Numbered from the stretch's first letter, positions 19,447-29,215 are shown. The stretch: DNA of 64,000 nt from Ectopseudomonas composti (GCF_900115475.1 NZ_FOWP01000006.1:267298-331297), one strand, 5' to 3'. A program made the numbers and translations. Notes: generated by a model not told the origin, from the sequence alone.

Positions 19447-21282
19447 TTATTCCACCCCGACGAAACCACCGGTCTGGTGCTGCCACAGGCGTGCATACAG
19501 GCCGCCACGGGCGATCAGCTCGGCGTGGGTGCCGGTTTCGATGACCTGCCCCTGGTCGATCACCACCAGGCGATCCATCCGCGCGATGGTCGACAGGCGG
19601 TGGGCGATGGCGATTACCGTCTTGCCTTCCATCAGGCTGTCCAGGCTCTCCTGAATGGCCGCTTCAACTTCTGAATCCAGCGCCGAGGTGGCTTCGTCCA
19701 GCACCAGGATCGGCGCGTCCTTGAGCAGCACGCGGGCGATGGCAATGCGCTGGCGCTGACCGCCGGACAGTTTCACGCCGCGCTCGCCCACCTGCGCATC
19801 CATGCCGCGCCCGCCCTGGCTGTCATCGAGCGTAGGGATGAAGGCATCGGCGCGCGCCTTGCGTACCGCTTCCCAGAGTTCGTCGTCGCTGGCAGCGGGC
19901 TTGCCGTAACGCAGGTTGTCGCGAATCGAACGATGTAGAAGCGAGGTGTCCTGGGTCACCACACCGATATTGGCGCGCAGGCTCTCCTGGGTCACCGTGG
20001 CGATATCCTGATCGTCGATCAGGATCCTGCCGCTTTCCAGGTCGTATAGGCGCAGCAGCAGATTGACCAGGGTCGACTTGCCGGCGCCGGACGGGCCGAC
20101 CAAGCCGATCTTTTCGCCAGGACGAATATCGATGCTGAGGCCGGCGATCACGCCGCCGCGCTTACCGTAGTGGAAGTGGATGTCGTCGAAGCGCACGCCG
20201 CCATGCTGCACCTGGATCGGCTTGGCATCGTCGCGGTCGAGCACCTGGCGTGGTTGAACGATGCTTTGCATGCCGTCCTGCACGGTGCCGACGTTCTCGA
20301 AAATGCCGTTGACCACCCACATGATCCATTCGGCCATGTTGTTGATGCGAATCACCAGGCCCAGCGCCAGGGCGATAGCGCCAGTGGTGATCTGTGCCTG
20401 GCTCCATAACCACAAGGCCAGAGCACCGGTGCCAACGATCAGCATGCCGTTGAGGCAGGTGATCAGGAAGTCCAGCGCGGTGATGGTGCGCGATTGCCGG
20501 CGGAATTTGTCGAGCAGGTCCTGCATGGCTTCACGGGCGTAGCTTTCTTCCTCCTGTGAGTGAGCGAACAGCTTGAGCGTGGCGATGTTGCTGTAGCCAT
20601 CGACCACCCGACCCATGACCTTGGAGCGCGCCGAGGACGCCGCAGCGGAGCGCGCTTTGATGCGCGGCACGAAGTACCACAGCGCCGCGCTGTAACCGAC
20701 GATCCACAAGGCCAGCGGCACCACCAGGCGCAGGTCGGCGGCGGCGAACAGGTACAGCGCGCTGCCGGCATAGACCACCACATGCCACAGTGCGTCGATT
20801 ACCTGCATCGCCGAGTCGCGCAATGAGGGGCCGGTCTGCATCACGCGCTGGGCGATGCGGCCGGCGAAGTCGTTCTGGAAGAAGCTCAGGCTCTGCTTGA
20901 GCACGTAGCGGTGGTTCTGCCAGCGGATCAGGTTGGTCAGGCCCGGATTGACCGCCTGGTGAGTGAGCAGGTTATGCAGACCGAACACCACGGGGCGGAT
21001 GATCAGCGCCACCAGCAGCATCCACAGCAGTGCGTTTCGATGCTCGCTGAAGAAGCTGCTGGCATCCGTGCTGGCCTGGGCCATGTCGATCAATTGGCCG
21101 AGGAAACTGAACAGTGCCACTTCGATCAATGCGGCGAAGAAGCCAATCACCAGCACGGCCAGCATCAGCGGCCACACCTTTTTCAGGTAGTGGCCGTAGA
21201 AGCGCAGCATGCCGGTTGGCGGGGCGACGTCGGGGCTGGGCTTGAAGACGTCGATCAGGGATTCGAAGCGGCGAAACAACAT
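19447..21282 (-). CDS. ABC exporter, fused permease/ATPase (MsbA/MdlB type)
   Basis: A 611-residue half-transporter. The N-terminal six-helix membrane domain covers roughly residues 35-330 and the ATPase the last 240. Walker A GPSGAGKST, signature LSGGQRQRIAIAR, Walker B ILVLDEATSALD and the H-loop AHRLST are all intact. Probably a homodimeric exporter of lipids or drugs. Synteny with the ppiA/azoR block recalls the P. aeruginosa ABC exporter of that neighbourhood. Substrate is unresolved. It converges with the helicase. Confidence 0.9.
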   Translation of the reverse strand: MLFRRFESLIDVFKPSPDVAPPTGMLRFYGHYLKKVWPLMLAVLVIGFFAALIEVALFSFLGQLIDMAQASTDASSFFSEHRNALLWMLLVALIIRPVVFGLHNLLTHQAVNPGLTNLIRWQNHRYVLKQSLSFFQNDFAGRIAQRVMQTGPSLRDSAMQVIDALWHVVVYAGSALYLFAAADLRLVVPLALWIVGYSAALWYFVPRIKARSAAASSARSKVMGRVVDGYSNIATLKLFAHSQEEESYAREAMQDLLDKFRRQSRTITALDFLITCLNGMLIVGTGALALWLWSQAQITTGAIALALGLVIRINNMAEWIMWVVNGIFENVGTVQDGMQSIVQPRQVLDRDDAKPIQVQHGGVRFDDIHFHYGKRGGVIAGLSIDIRPGEKIGLVGPSGAGKSTLVNLLLRLYDLESGRILIDDQDIATVTQESLRANIGVVTQDTSLLHRSIRDNLRYGKPAASDDELWEAVRKARADAFIPTLDDSQGGRGMDAQVGERGVKLSGGQRQRIAIARVLLKDAPILVLDEATSALDSEVEAAIQESLDSLMEGKTVIAIAHRLSTIARMDRLVVIDQGQVIETGTHAELIARGGLYARLWQHQTGGFVGVE

Positions 21283-21327
21283 TGCAGGCGTCCTGCCTCG
21301 GAAGAGGAAACCCCGATAGTAACGCCG

Positions 21328-22392
21328 TTACTGCGAGCGAGTCTCAGTTAAAAATGGTTTCTGTAGCTCGCCGGCCCAGGCCAGCAGTGGCACTTTCAGT
21401 TCGGGCTGCCAGATGCGTTTGAACAGCAGGACCAGGTGTTCGGCCTCGCCACGCTCGAAGGGCAGGCGGTCGATGGGATCGTGGACCTGCCATTTGTTGT
21501 CCTGCAGGTGAGCGAAGTCGAAGCGGAAGGGATGAAAGCCGGTCATGCCCAGGCGCAGATCGGTGACGATCAAGTGCCCATCAACCTGGTCGTAGCGCAG
21601 CATGCCGCCGGTGAACCAATCCAGCCGTTGGTGCATGAGCGAGCCCGTCAGTTGCGCGCGCAGGTGCGTGCCGCGCGGCAAACGTTGCAGTTGCGGCGGT
21701 TCGTCATCGAACCAGCCGACCAGCGCTTCGTGGTAATCCTCGCCATCGAGCACGATGACGCGCCAGAGCAGGGTGTTGAGCGGCGTCGGTGTGGTGAACA
21801 GCTGTTCGGCCTGGATGCCCTGGCGCGCCAGCTCGCGCTCCACACGCTGCTCGGCCATGAATTTGCCGGCCAGGCTGAAGCCGATGTACAGCGTCGATAC
21901 CGTCAGCGCTACGGCGGGTATGCGCCAACTCTGTTCGCGTAGCCCGGTGAACAGGCTGATCACCACTGCAGCGATCAACGGCACGGTATACAGCGGGTCG
22001 ATGATGAACAGGCTGGACCAGGCCGTGGGTGTCGGCATCAGCGGCCAGAACAGCTGGGTTCCGTAGCTGGTGAAGGCGTCCAGCAGTGGGTGGGTGATCA
22101 GCACCAGCCATAGCGTCAGCAACAGGCGATTGGCCGAGTAGCCGGGATGAGGGCGAAAGCGCCTGGCCAGCCAGGTCAGTAGCAGGGCAAAGCCGCTGAG
22201 GACGAACAGCGAGTGGCTGAAACCGCGGTGGTAGGTCATGTTGGCCACGGCATCGCCGTATTCCATGACCACGTCCAGATCGGGAACGGTCGCGAGCATC
22301 GCTCCGTAGAGCAGCGCCTTGCGGCCCTGCCAGCGACCGAGCAACGCGCCCTGGATGCTGGCGCCGAGTACCGCCTGGGTTATGGAGTCCAT
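21328..22392 (-). CDS. YdjM-like membrane-bound metal-dependent hydrolase
   Basis: A 354-residue inner-membrane protein of the LexA-regulated, membrane-bound metal-dependent hydrolase family (PF04307). The N-terminus MDSITQAVLGASIQGALLG, the PDLDV motif, HRGFSHS and the later HPLLDAFTSYGTQ carry the conserved His/Asp residues proposed to bind metal. Four to five membrane segments precede a soluble C-terminal domain. GGAAG lies 7-10 bases ahead of the start. No LexA box was seen upstream. Biological role unknown. Confidence 0.85.
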   Translation of the reverse strand: MDSITQAVLGASIQGALLGRWQGRKALLYGAMLATVPDLDVVMEYGDAVANMTYHRGFSHSLFVLSGFALLLTWLARRFRPHPGYSANRLLLTLWLVLITHPLLDAFTSYGTQLFWPLMPTPTAWSSLFIIDPLYTVPLIAAVVISLFTGLREQSWRIPAVALTVSTLYIGFSLAGKFMAEQRVERELARQGIQAEQLFTTPTPLNTLLWRVIVLDGEDYHEALVGWFDDEPPQLQRLPRGTHLRAQLTGSLMHQRLDWFTGGMLRYDQVDGHLIVTDLRLGMTGFHPFRFDFAHLQDNKWQVHDPIDRLPFERGEAEHLVLLFKRIWQPELKVPLLAWAGELQKPFLTETRSQ

Positions 22393-22517
22393 CGAATGCT
22401 TCCGGAAAATGACAGGCCGCTACGTTAGCCGAGGCGCCGAGGGAATGCCGTGGGGAAATTTCAAGCAAAGATTACAGCTGTGGCGGGTATCCTGATGGCC
22501 ATGAGCGTCAAGAAATC

Positions 22518-22937
22518 ATGGCCATGCTGATCGTCTCCAACAGTGTTCACCTTCCCGATGAAGAAATCGAGTTGACCGCCATCCGTGCCCAGGGCGCTGG
22601 CGGGCAGAACGTCAACAAGGTGTCCAGTGCGGTGCATCTGCGTTTCGATAGTCAGGCTTCGTCGCTGCCGCCCTTTTACAAGGAGCGCCTGCTGACGCTT
22701 GCCGACAGCCGTATCACCGCTGATGGAGTGGTGATCATCAAGGCGCAGCAGTACCGCACCCAGGAGCAGAATCGCGCCGACGCTCTCGAGCGTCTTGCCG
22801 AGTTGATTCGCAGTGCCGGCAAGGTGGAAAAGAAGCGCCGCCCGACCAAGCCGACCCTCGGCTCGAAAAAGCGCCGCCTGGATGGCAAGAGCAAGCGCGG
22901 AGCGATCAAGGCGGGGCGGGGCAAGGTGGATTTCTAG
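22518..22937 (+). CDS. arfB: Alternative ribosome-rescue peptidyl-tRNA hydrolase ArfB
   Basis: Releases nascent chains from stalled ribosomes. The 139-residue protein has the class-I release-factor-like core with the catalytic GGQ in RAQGAGGQNVNKVSSAVHLR. A basic unstructured C-terminal tail (KKRRPTKPTLGSKKRRLDGK) inserts into the empty mRNA channel. Two in-frame ATGs (22518, 22524) are possible and neither has a strong ribosome site. Confidence 0.95.
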   Translation: MAMLIVSNSVHLPDEEIELTAIRAQGAGGQNVNKVSSAVHLRFDSQASSLPPFYKERLLTLADSRITADGVVIIKAQQYRTQEQNRADALERLAELIRSAGKVEKKRRPTKPTLGSKKRRLDGKSKRGAIKAGRGKVDF

Positions 22938-22983
22938 CCGCGTGCCTGCAGTCAGGTGCAGCGGAGGATAACGGCAGCGTTAC

Positions 22984-23036
22984 GTAGGGTGCGCCGTGCG
23001 CACCTGAACGATGGCTGCTGCTCCCCGGTGCGCACT
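22984..23036. repeat. GTAGGGTGCGC intergenic repeat
   Basis: Begins GTAGGGTGCGCCGTGCGCAC and contains a partial inverted copy at 23027-23035. A 21-base segment here (22984-23004) is repeated exactly, in inverse orientation, at 51321-51341. It fills the gap between convergent arfB and mgsA. Confidence 0.7.
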
Positions 23037-23058
23037 GCCTAGGTTGCCCCGCGACATC

Positions 23059-23523
23059 CTAGCCGCGTGCTGCCAGATAAGCCTGGTAGTCGGGAATACG
23101 GTACTCGTGCTGCTGCTCCAGCAGGCTGCTGCTGAGCAGGTAGTCGGCACTGCTTTCGTTGCAGGCGACCGGGATGTTCCACACCGCCGCTACACGCAGC
23201 AGGGCTTTGATGTCCGGGTCGTGTGGCTGCGGCTCGAAGGGGTCCCAGAAGAACACCAGCATGTCCACGCGCTGTTCGGCGATGCGCGCGCCGATCTGTT
23301 GGTCGCCGCCCAGCGGGCCGCTGATCATGCTTTCCACCGGTAGCCCCAGGCGTTTGCTCAGCAGCAGGCCGGTGGTACCGGTGGCCACCAGCTCATGGCG
23401 AGCAAGCTTGTTGCGCTGACGTTCGCACCAGTCCAGCAGGAAGCCTTTGCAGTGATCATGCGCCACCAGGGCGATACGTTTGCGCGCCGGCAGTTGTGCG
23501 TGGGTGAAGCTGATACGGCTCAT
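23059..23523 (-). CDS. mgsA: Methylglyoxal synthase
   Basis: Converts dihydroxyacetone phosphate to methylglyoxal and phosphate, relieving sugar-phosphate stress. 154 residues. The phosphate-binding ATGTTG loop, SGPLGGDQQIGARI and the catalytic Asp region FFWDPFEPQPHDPD are present. A strong AGGAGG precedes the 23523 start; the frame open to 23604 adds no family sequence. It lies 13 bases downstream of gapA in the same direction, so the two are likely co-transcribed. Confidence 0.95.
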   Translation of the reverse strand: MSRISFTHAQLPARKRIALVAHDHCKGFLLDWCERQRNKLARHELVATGTTGLLLSKRLGLPVESMISGPLGGDQQIGARIAEQRVDMLVFFWDPFEPQPHDPDIKALLRVAAVWNIPVACNESSADYLLSSSLLEQQHEYRIPDYQAYLAARG

Positions 23524-23536
23524 CGAGCCTCCTCTT

Positions 23537-24538
23537 TCAGTGCAGGCGGGCCAGGACCAGGCAGTTGTCCAGCATGCGATTGGAGAAACCCCATTCGTTG
23601 TCATACCAGGCCATGACCTTGAGCAGCTTGCCGCTGACCTTGGTGTGGTTGGCGTCGAAGATCGAGGACAGCGGGTTATGGTTGAAGTCGCAGGACACCA
23701 ACGGCAGTGCGTTGTAGCCCAGCACCGGCGACTGCTCGCTGGCGGCCTTGAGGAGGGCGTTGACTTCCTCGGCAGTGGTCTCGCGCTTGACCTGCAGGGT
23801 CAGGTCGACCAGCGATACGTTGATCACCGGCACCCGTACCGCCATACCGGTGAGCTTGCCGGCCAGTTCCGGCAGCACCAGGCCGACCGCCTCGGCAGCG
23901 CCGGTCTTGGTCGGGATCATCGATTGGGTCGCCGAGCGCGCGCGGTACAAATCGCTGTGGTAAACGTCGGAAAGGTTCTGGTCGTTGGTGTAGGCGTGGA
24001 TGGTGGTCATCAAACCCTGCTCGATGCCCAGCTCGCGATGCAGCGCCTGCGCGACCGGCGCCAGGCAGTTGGTGGTGCAGGAGGCGTTGGAGATGATCTG
24101 CATGTCAGGCGTCAGCACCTGCTCGTTGACGCCATATACCACGGTGGCGTCGGCGCCCTTGGCGGGCGCGGAGATCAGAACCTTGCGTGCGCCGGCCGCC
24201 AGGTGTGCAGCGGCCTTATCGCGCTCGGTAAACAGCCCGGTGCATTCCAGCACGACATCGACTTGATGGGTCTTCCAGGGCAGTTCTGCCGGGTTGCGAA
24301 TGGCGCTGACTGCAATGCGATCACCCTTGATCCACAGACTTTCACCGTCGACCTTAACCTCTTCGGGGAAGTGGCCGTGGACGCTGTCGTATTGCAGCAG
24401 GTGCGCGTTGATGGCGCTGTCGCCCAGGTCGTTGATAGCCACGACCTGCAGGTGCTGGCGATAATTCTGGGTATAGAGTGCGCGTAGCACGTTGCGGCCG
24501 ATGCGGCCGAAGCCATTGATGGCGATTCGTAGTGTCAT
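23537..24538 (-). CDS. gapA: Glyceraldehyde-3-phosphate dehydrogenase, type I
   Basis: Glycolytic/Entner-Doudoroff NAD-dependent dehydrogenase of 333 residues. It has the N-terminal [15 protein letters not shown] dinucleotide site, the catalytic Cys in [12 protein letters not shown] and the C-terminal [11 protein letters not shown]. It is divergent from edd across a region with HexR-like sites, the arrangement of the Pseudomonas hex regulon, which predicts glucose-responsive use rather than gluconeogenesis. Pseudomonads usually carry a second GAPDH elsewhere. Confidence 0.96.
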   Translation of the reverse strand: MTLRIAINGFGRIGRNVLRALYTQNYRQHLQVVAINDLGDSAINAHLLQYDSVHGHFPEEVKVDGESLWIKGDRIAVSAIRNPAELPWKTHQVDVVLECTGLFTERDKAAAHLAAGARKVLISAPAKGADATVVYGVNEQVLTPDMQIISNASCTTNCLAPVAQALHRELGIEQGLMTTIHAYTNDQNLSDVYHSDLYRARSATQSMIPTKTGAAEAVGLVLPELAGKLTGMAVRVPVINVSLVDLTLQVKRETTAEEVNALLKAASEQSPVLGYNALPLVSCDFNHNPLSSIFDANHTKVSGKLLKVMAWYDNEWGFSNRMLDNCLVLARLH

Positions 24539-24559
24539 GGCGAGGGTCTCGTGAATTTG

Positions 24560-24574
24560 TTGTTAGAATTACAA
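24560..24574. promoter_or_regulatory. HexR operator, gapA side
   Basis: TTGT-N7-ACAA (TTGTTAGAATTACAA) matches the HexR consensus TTGT-N7/8-ACAA exactly, 22 bases upstream of the gapA start. HexR represses these genes until KDPG accumulates. Confidence 0.75.
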
Positions 24575-24624
24575 GATTATTCCCATTGCTCTAGAAATCA
24601 AGCCCGCCGAGTGGCAGTATTTTG

Positions 24625-24640
24625 TTGTAAATACGAACAG
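24625..24640. promoter_or_regulatory. HexR-like site, edd side
   Basis: TTGT-N8-ACAG, one mismatch to the HexR consensus, lies 29 bases upstream of the edd start. Two sites flanking the 130-base divergent region would let HexR control both directions. Confidence 0.5.
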
Positions 24641-24668
24641 ACGCTAGTTGCTAGCCTGGAGACTCCCC

Positions 24669-26492
24669 ATGCATCCCCGCGTTGTTGAAGTTACCGAACG
24701 TCTTGTCGAGCGCAGCCGCGCTACGCGTCAACGCTACCTTGAGATGATCCGTGCGGCCGCCAGCGAAGGGCCGCAGCGTGGCAAACTGCAGTGCGCCAAC
24801 TTCGCCCACGGCGTGGCCGGCTGCAGTGGTCACGACAAGCAGACGCTGCGCCTGATGGATGCGGCCAACGTGGCCATCGTTTCGGCTTACAACGACATGT
24901 TGTCGGCGCATCAGCCTTACGAGACCTTCCCCGAACAGATCAAGCAGGCCCTGCGTGACCTGGGTTCGGTGGGCCAGTTCGCCGGCGGCGTACCGGCCAT
25001 GTGCGATGGCGTTACCCAGGGCGAGCCAGGCATGGAGCTGGGTATTGCCAGTCGCGAGGTGATCGCCATGTCCACCGCTGTGGCGCTGTCGCACAACATG
25101 TTCGATGCCGCGCTGTATCTGGGCGTGTGCGACAAGATAGTGCCGGGCCTGGTGATGGGGGCGCTGCGTTTCGGTCATCTGCCGTCCATGTTCGTGCCGG
25201 CCGGGCCGATGACTTCGGGGTTGTCCAACAAGGAGAAAGCCGACGTGCGCCAGCGTTACGCAGAAGGCAAGGCGACCCGCGACGAGCTGCTGGCGGCGGA
25301 AATGGCCGCTTACCACGGGCCGGGTACCTGCACTTTCTACGGCACCGCCAACACCAACCAGTTGTTGATGGAAGTGATGGGCCTGCACCTGCCGGGCGCC
25401 TCCTTCATCAATCCGGGCACGCCCCTGCGTGATGCGCTGACCCGCGAAGCCGCGCAGCAGGTCACGCGGCTGACCAAGCAGAGTGGCCAGTTCATGCCCA
25501 TTGGCGAGATCGTCGACGAGCGCTGCCTGGTCAACTCCATCGTCGCCCTGCATGCCACTGGCGGCTCCACCAACCACACCCTGCACATGCCGGCCATCGC
25601 CCGCGCCGCCGGCATCCTGCTGACCTGGCAGGATATGGCTGATCTGTCCGAGGTGGTGCCGACCCTGGCGCACGTCTATCCCAATGGCAAGGCCGACATC
25701 AATCACTTCCAGGCCGCTGGCGGCATGGCCTTCCTGATCCGCGAGCTGCTTGAAGCCGGATTGCTGCATGAGGAGGTCAATACCGTGGTTGGGCGCGGCT
25801 TGTCGCGCTACACCCAGGAGCCATTCCTCGAAGAGGGCAAGCTGGTCTGGCGCGACGGGCCGACCGAGAGCCTGGAGGAGAGTGTGCTGCGTCCCGTGGC
25901 GCGACCGTTCTCGGCAGAAGGCGGCCTGCGCCTGATGCAGGGCAACCTGGGGCGCGGGGTGATGAAGGTGTCCGCAGTTGCGCCGGAACATCAGATCGTG
26001 GAAGCACCGGCGCTGGTTTTCGAGGACCAGTTGGATCTGGTCGAAGCCTTCAAGGCCGGCAAACTGGAGCGCGACTTCGTCGCCGTGGTGCGTTTCCAGG
26101 GCCCGCGCAGCAATGGGATGCCGGAGCTGCACAAGATGACGCCTTACCTGGGCGTGCTGCAGGATCGCGGTTTCAAAGTGGCGCTGGTGACCGATGGGCG
26201 CATGTCCGGTGCTTCGGGCAAGATCCCGGCAGCCATCCACGTCTGCCCGGAATCTTTCGATGGCGGGCCGCTGGCGCGGGTGCGCGATGGTGACCTGATC
26301 CGTGTCGATGGCCGGGCCGGTGAACTGCTGCTGCAGGTCGACGAGGCCGAGTTCGCCTCGCGCCAGCCGGCAGCACGGCCTGCTCCGGCCAGTGGTTGTG
26401 GGCGCGAACTGTTCGCCTTCATGCGCCAAAACTTCAGCACGGCGGAGCAGGGCGCCAGTGCCTTTACCGAGAGCCTCGAGTCGCTGACCTGA
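24669..26492 (+). CDS. edd: 6-Phosphogluconate dehydratase
   Basis: First committed Entner-Doudoroff enzyme, making 2-keto-3-deoxy-6-phosphogluconate with an iron-sulfur cluster. 607 residues of the IlvD/Edd family. Features: [35 protein letters not shown], the [15 protein letters not shown] cysteine and the [18 protein letters not shown] signature. The start at 24669 has GGAG 8 bases upstream; the ORF can extend to 24648. Divergent from gapA. glk, gltR or eda are not in the window. Confidence 0.97.
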   Translation: MHPRVVEVTERLVERSRATRQRYLEMIRAAASEGPQRGKLQCANFAHGVAGCSGHDKQTLRLMDAANVAIVSAYNDMLSAHQPYETFPEQIKQALRDLGSVGQFAGGVPAMCDGVTQGEPGMELGIASREVIAMSTAVALSHNMFDAALYLGVCDKIVPGLVMGALRFGHLPSMFVPAGPMTSGLSNKEKADVRQRYAEGKATRDELLAAEMAAYHGPGTCTFYGTANTNQLLMEVMGLHLPGASFINPGTPLRDALTREAAQQVTRLTKQSGQFMPIGEIVDERCLVNSIVALHATGGSTNHTLHMPAIARAAGILLTWQDMADLSEVVPTLAHVYPNGKADINHFQAAGGMAFLIRELLEAGLLHEEVNTVVGRGLSRYTQEPFLEEGKLVWRDGPTESLEESVLRPVARPFSAEGGLRLMQGNLGRGVMKVSAVAPEHQIVEAPALVFEDQLDLVEAFKAGKLERDFVAVVRFQGPRSNGMPELHKMTPYLGVLQDRGFKVALVTDGRMSGASGKIPAAIHVCPESFDGGPLARVRDGDLIRVDGRAGELLLQVDEAEFASRQPAARPAPASGCGRELFAFMRQNFSTAEQGASAFTESLESLT

Positions 26493-26496
26493 GCGG

Positions 26497-26582
26497 GTAG
26501 GGTGGACAACGCGAAGCTTGTCCACCGTCGGTCCGAACGGTGGATGAAAAAAGCGTCAGCTGCGCGCCCCGATCCACCCTAC
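26497..26582. repeat. GTAGGGTGGA inverted-repeat element, 86 bp
   Basis: Bounded by perfect 10-bp terminal inverted repeats GTAGGGTGGA and TCCACCCTAC, with an internal inner pair around TTGTCCACCG / CGGTGGAT. It fills the whole gap between convergent edd and rdgC. Related to the 164-bp element at 61591-61754. Confidence 0.8.
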
Positions 26583-26588
26583 GGGTCA

Positions 26589-27509
26589 TTAGATCCCCTG
26601 CGGAATCTCTTCGCCACCGAGTGCGCTGAACAGCTCCGGCAGGAACTCCACCAGGGTCATCATCATCAGGATGAAGCTGGCGTCCTGCTGAGCCAGGGCG
26701 TCGTCACCGCCGTCCTGTTCGGCCTGCTCCTGCAGCACGTCTTCGAAGCGCAGGCGCTTGATGGTCAGCTTGTCGTCGAGCACGAAGGACAGTTTGTCCT
26801 GCCAGGCCAGCGACAGCTGTGTGACCTGCTTGCCAGTGGAGAGGTGCAGCTGGATTTCCTCGCTGGTCAGGTCCTGGCGCTTGCAGCGCACCACGCCGCC
26901 GTCTTCATGGGTGTCGCGCAGCTCGCACTCGTCGAGCACGAAGAAGCCTTCGGCGGCGCTCTGGTTCTTCAGCCAGTCGGTCAGGGTGGCGGTCGGCGCG
27001 ATTTTCACCGACAGCGGGCGTACCGGCAGCGAGCCGATGGCTTCGCGCAGGGTGGAGAGCAGGTCTTCGGCCTTCTTGGCGCTGGCGCTGTCGACCAGGA
27101 TCAGGCCCTGTTTCGGCGCGATGGCGGCGAAGGTGCCGGATTTGCGGATGAACGCGCGCGGCAGGAAGGCCTGGACGATCTCGTCTTTGATCTGGTCGCG
27201 CTCTTTCTTGTACACCTTGCGCATCTGGGTGTTCTCGATCTCGTCGACCTTCTCCTTAAGCGCGTCACGCACCACCGAACCCGGCAGGATGCGTTCTTCC
27301 TTGCGTGCGCCGATCAGCAGGAAGTCGCCGCTGACGTGCACCAGTGGTGCATCGGCACCTTTGCCGAAGGGGGCGGTGAAACCGTAGGTGGTCAGCTCCT
27401 GGCTGGCGCAGGGACGTGCCGGCTTGCTGGACAGTGCTGTCTCCAGCGCTTCGGCGTCGAAAGGGATGTCCTGGGTGAGGCGGTAGACCAGCAGGTTACG
27501 AAACCACAT
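26589..27509 (-). CDS. rdgC: Recombination-associated protein RdgC
   Basis: Ring-shaped DNA-binding protein that inhibits RecA-mediated strand exchange and protects replication forks. 306 residues, the usual length. It begins [18 protein letters not shown], with the conserved late region [23 protein letters not shown] precedes the 27509 start; an open frame upstream to 27620 has no family similarity. Confidence 0.95.
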   Translation of the reverse strand: MWFRNLLVYRLTQDIPFDAEALETALSSKPARPCASQELTTYGFTAPFGKGADAPLVHVSGDFLLIGARKEERILPGSVVRDALKEKVDEIENTQMRKVYKKERDQIKDEIVQAFLPRAFIRKSGTFAAIAPKQGLILVDSASAKKAEDLLSTLREAIGSLPVRPLSVKIAPTATLTDWLKNQSAAEGFFVLDECELRDTHEDGGVVRCKRQDLTSEEIQLHLSTGKQVTQLSLAWQDKLSFVLDDKLTIKRLRFEDVLQEQAEQDGGDDALAQQDASFILMMMTLVEFLPELFSALGGEEIPQGI

Positions 27510-27756
27510 GAGCGGGTGACTCTCCATTGATGATGAAGTCGCGGGGGTGGCGCCATCCTTGGGCTCTCTCGAGCCGGCGCGCAGCGACGGATGAAGGTGG
27601 CGGGCCATCAACAGGATCATGATCGGTCCGCCGGCACAGAGCGCGCATTATTCTCCGCTGACGTGCTCAGGCCAACCCTGACAACGAGCCGCTGAGGAAA
27701 TTCGCTGGTCTCGCCTAAGTTCTTGCTGCGTCGGTAAATTTTTTTGCGAAGAGGGC

Positions 27757-27785
27757 TTGCCAAGGTCAGGATCGCTCTCTAGAAT
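27757..27785 (+). promoter_or_regulatory. Sigma70 promoter of the tRNA-Val/tRNA-Asp unit
   Basis: TTGCCA, exactly 17 bases, then TAGAAT, followed by a G/C-rich discriminator (GCGCCCCAC) typical of stringently controlled stable-RNA promoters. The mature tRNA-Val begins 22 bases after the -10. Confidence 0.75.
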
Positions 27786-27806
27786 GCGCCCCACTTCGAG
27801 AGTGAA

Positions 27807-27882
27807 GGGTGATTAGCTCAGCCGGGAGAGCATCTGCCTTACAAGCAGAGGGTCGGCGGTTCGATCCCGTCATCACCCACCA
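27807..27882 (+). tRNA. tRNA-Val (anticodon UAC)
   Basis: 76 nt cloverleaf: acceptor GGGTGAT pairs with ATCACCC, the anticodon stem-loop is TCTGC-CTTACAA-GCAGA with TAC at 27840-27842, GGTTCGATCC is the T arm and CCA is encoded. First gene of a two-tRNA unit. Confidence 0.97.
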
Positions 27883-27897
27883 ATCTCGCAGTTACGC

Positions 27898-27974
27898 GCA
27901 GCGGTAGTTCAGTCGGTTAGAATACCGGCCTGTCACGCCGGGGGTCGCGGGTTCGAGTCCCGTCCGCTGCGCCA
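27898..27974 (+). tRNA. tRNA-Asp (anticodon GUC)
   Basis: 77 nt: acceptor GCAGCGG pairs with CCGCTGC, anticodon loop CTGTCAC with GTC at 27932-27934, encoded CCA. It is 15 bases behind tRNA-Val and presumably processed from the same transcript. Confidence 0.97.
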
Positions 27975-28160
27975 TTCTTTTCCTCGCTTCATCCCCTCCT
28001 GTGACAACCTCTCGGCATTCGCCGAAATCTTCAAAAAATCCTTTGTTTGCTTGAACTTATGCGCATTGCTCGGCTCCTATGCCGTAGCCAGTGATTGCAG
28101 CGTACTGCTAAGCTCGCGCTTTCACACGACGGCCTTCGGGCGCATCTACAAGGAACAAGC

Positions 28161-28880
28161 ATGAAACAGCATCGTTTGGCGGCGGCGGTTGCCCTGGTGG
28201 GCCTGGTGCTTGCCGGTTGCGATTCGCAAACCAGCGAAGTCGAACTCAAGAGCCCGGCGCAGAAAGCCTCCTATGGCATCGGCCTGAACATGGGGCGCAG
28301 CCTGTCCGAAGAGGGCATGGATGATCTGGATTCCAAGGCCGTCGCTCAGGGTATCGAGGACGCGCTGGCGAAGAAGGAGCCGCGCATCAAGGACGAAGAG
28401 ATGGTTGAGGCCTTCTCCTTCCTGCAAAACCGTGCGCAAGAGCGCATGACTGCGCTGAACAAGGAAGCCGCTGAAGCCGGCAAGAAATTCCTCGAAGAGA
28501 ACGGCAAGCGTGAGGGTGTCGTCACCACCGCTTCCGGTCTGCAATACGAAGTGATCAAGAAGGCCGACGGTGCTCAGCCCAAGGAAAGTGACGTAGTGAC
28601 TGTTCACTACGAAGGCAAGCTCACCGATGGCAGCGTGTTCGACAGCTCCGTCGCCCGTGGCAGCCCCATCGACCTGCCGGTTGGTGGCGTGATTCCGGGC
28701 TGGGTGGAAGGTCTGCAGCTGATGCACGTTGGCGAGAAGTACAAGCTGTACATCCCCAGCGAGCTGGCTTATGGCGAGCAGAGCCCGTCCCCGGCAATTC
28801 CGGCCAACTCGGTACTGGTATTCGATCTGGAACTGATCGCTATCAAGGATCAGGCTGCTGCCGAGCCGACCGAGCAGTAA
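28161..28880 (+). CDS. FKBP-type peptidyl-prolyl isomerase, predicted lipoprotein
   Basis: 239 residues. A signal peptide ends in the lipobox LVLAGC, giving a lipidated Cys at residue 19. The residue after the Cys is Asp (CDSQ), which in E. coli means inner-membrane retention; the rule is less strict in Pseudomonas. A helical FKBP N-terminal dimerisation domain (about 30-130) precedes the FKBP domain (VVTVHYEGKLTDGSVFDSS ... SVLVFDLELI). AAGGAACA precedes the ATG. A strong terminator follows. It probably assists folding of envelope proteins, as FkpA does. Confidence 0.92.
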   Translation: MKQHRLAAAVALVGLVLAGCDSQTSEVELKSPAQKASYGIGLNMGRSLSEEGMDDLDSKAVAQGIEDALAKKEPRIKDEEMVEAFSFLQNRAQERMTALNKEAAEAGKKFLEENGKREGVVTTASGLQYEVIKKADGAQPKESDVVTVHYEGKLTDGSVFDSSVARGSPIDLPVGGVIPGWVEGLQLMHVGEKYKLYIPSELAYGEQSPSPAIPANSVLVFDLELIAIKDQAAAEPTEQ

Positions 28881-28895
28881 CACTTGCTGTTCGAT

Positions 28896-28925
28896 GACAA
28901 CGCCCCGTCTTGACGGGGCGTTGTC
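28896..28925 (+). terminator. Terminator of the FKBP gene
   Basis: Thirteen-bp stem GACAACGCCCCGT with a short loop and a following CGTTTC. Strong hairpin 16 bases after the stop. Confidence 0.85.
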
Positions 28926-29215
28926 GTTTCTGGGCTTGGCCAGCAGGTTCGTGGTGCTCGGAGTGTTACGCTTATGCACATCATGGGAAACATTCCTAAC
29001 AAGTCCGCACTACCGTTGCAAGCTTTCTATGTCAATCAGCAACTTGTTGATTTTCATGGATTTTATATGCTGTATAAAAAATATCCGATCTAAGCCGGGG
29101 CCCCATGCCACGGGGCTTTGATAAGCTTGTCGAAAGTCTTTGCACAGATTTATCCACAGCTTCGGTGGATAAGCGAGGCAAGCCCCGATAGCGCCTGGCT
29201 TGCCGAGGAGGTCGA
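28926..29215. other. A/T-rich intergenic region, no supported gene
   Basis: 290 bases are unusually A/T-rich for this genome around 28995-29095. There is a TATATGCTGTATAAAAAA stretch and then a GCCCC/GGGGC hairpin near 29099-29116. It may hold the promoter of the YkvA gene or a short transcript. Open frames here (28894-29121) look non-coding. Confidence 0.4.

Noticed and set aside
24651..26525. Open frame of 624 codons antisense to edd
   Set aside because: Same codon-bias artefact; edd is certain on the other strand.
28894..29121. 75-codon frame after the FKBP gene
   Set aside because: Starts inside the terminator hairpin and runs through A/T-rich non-coding sequence.
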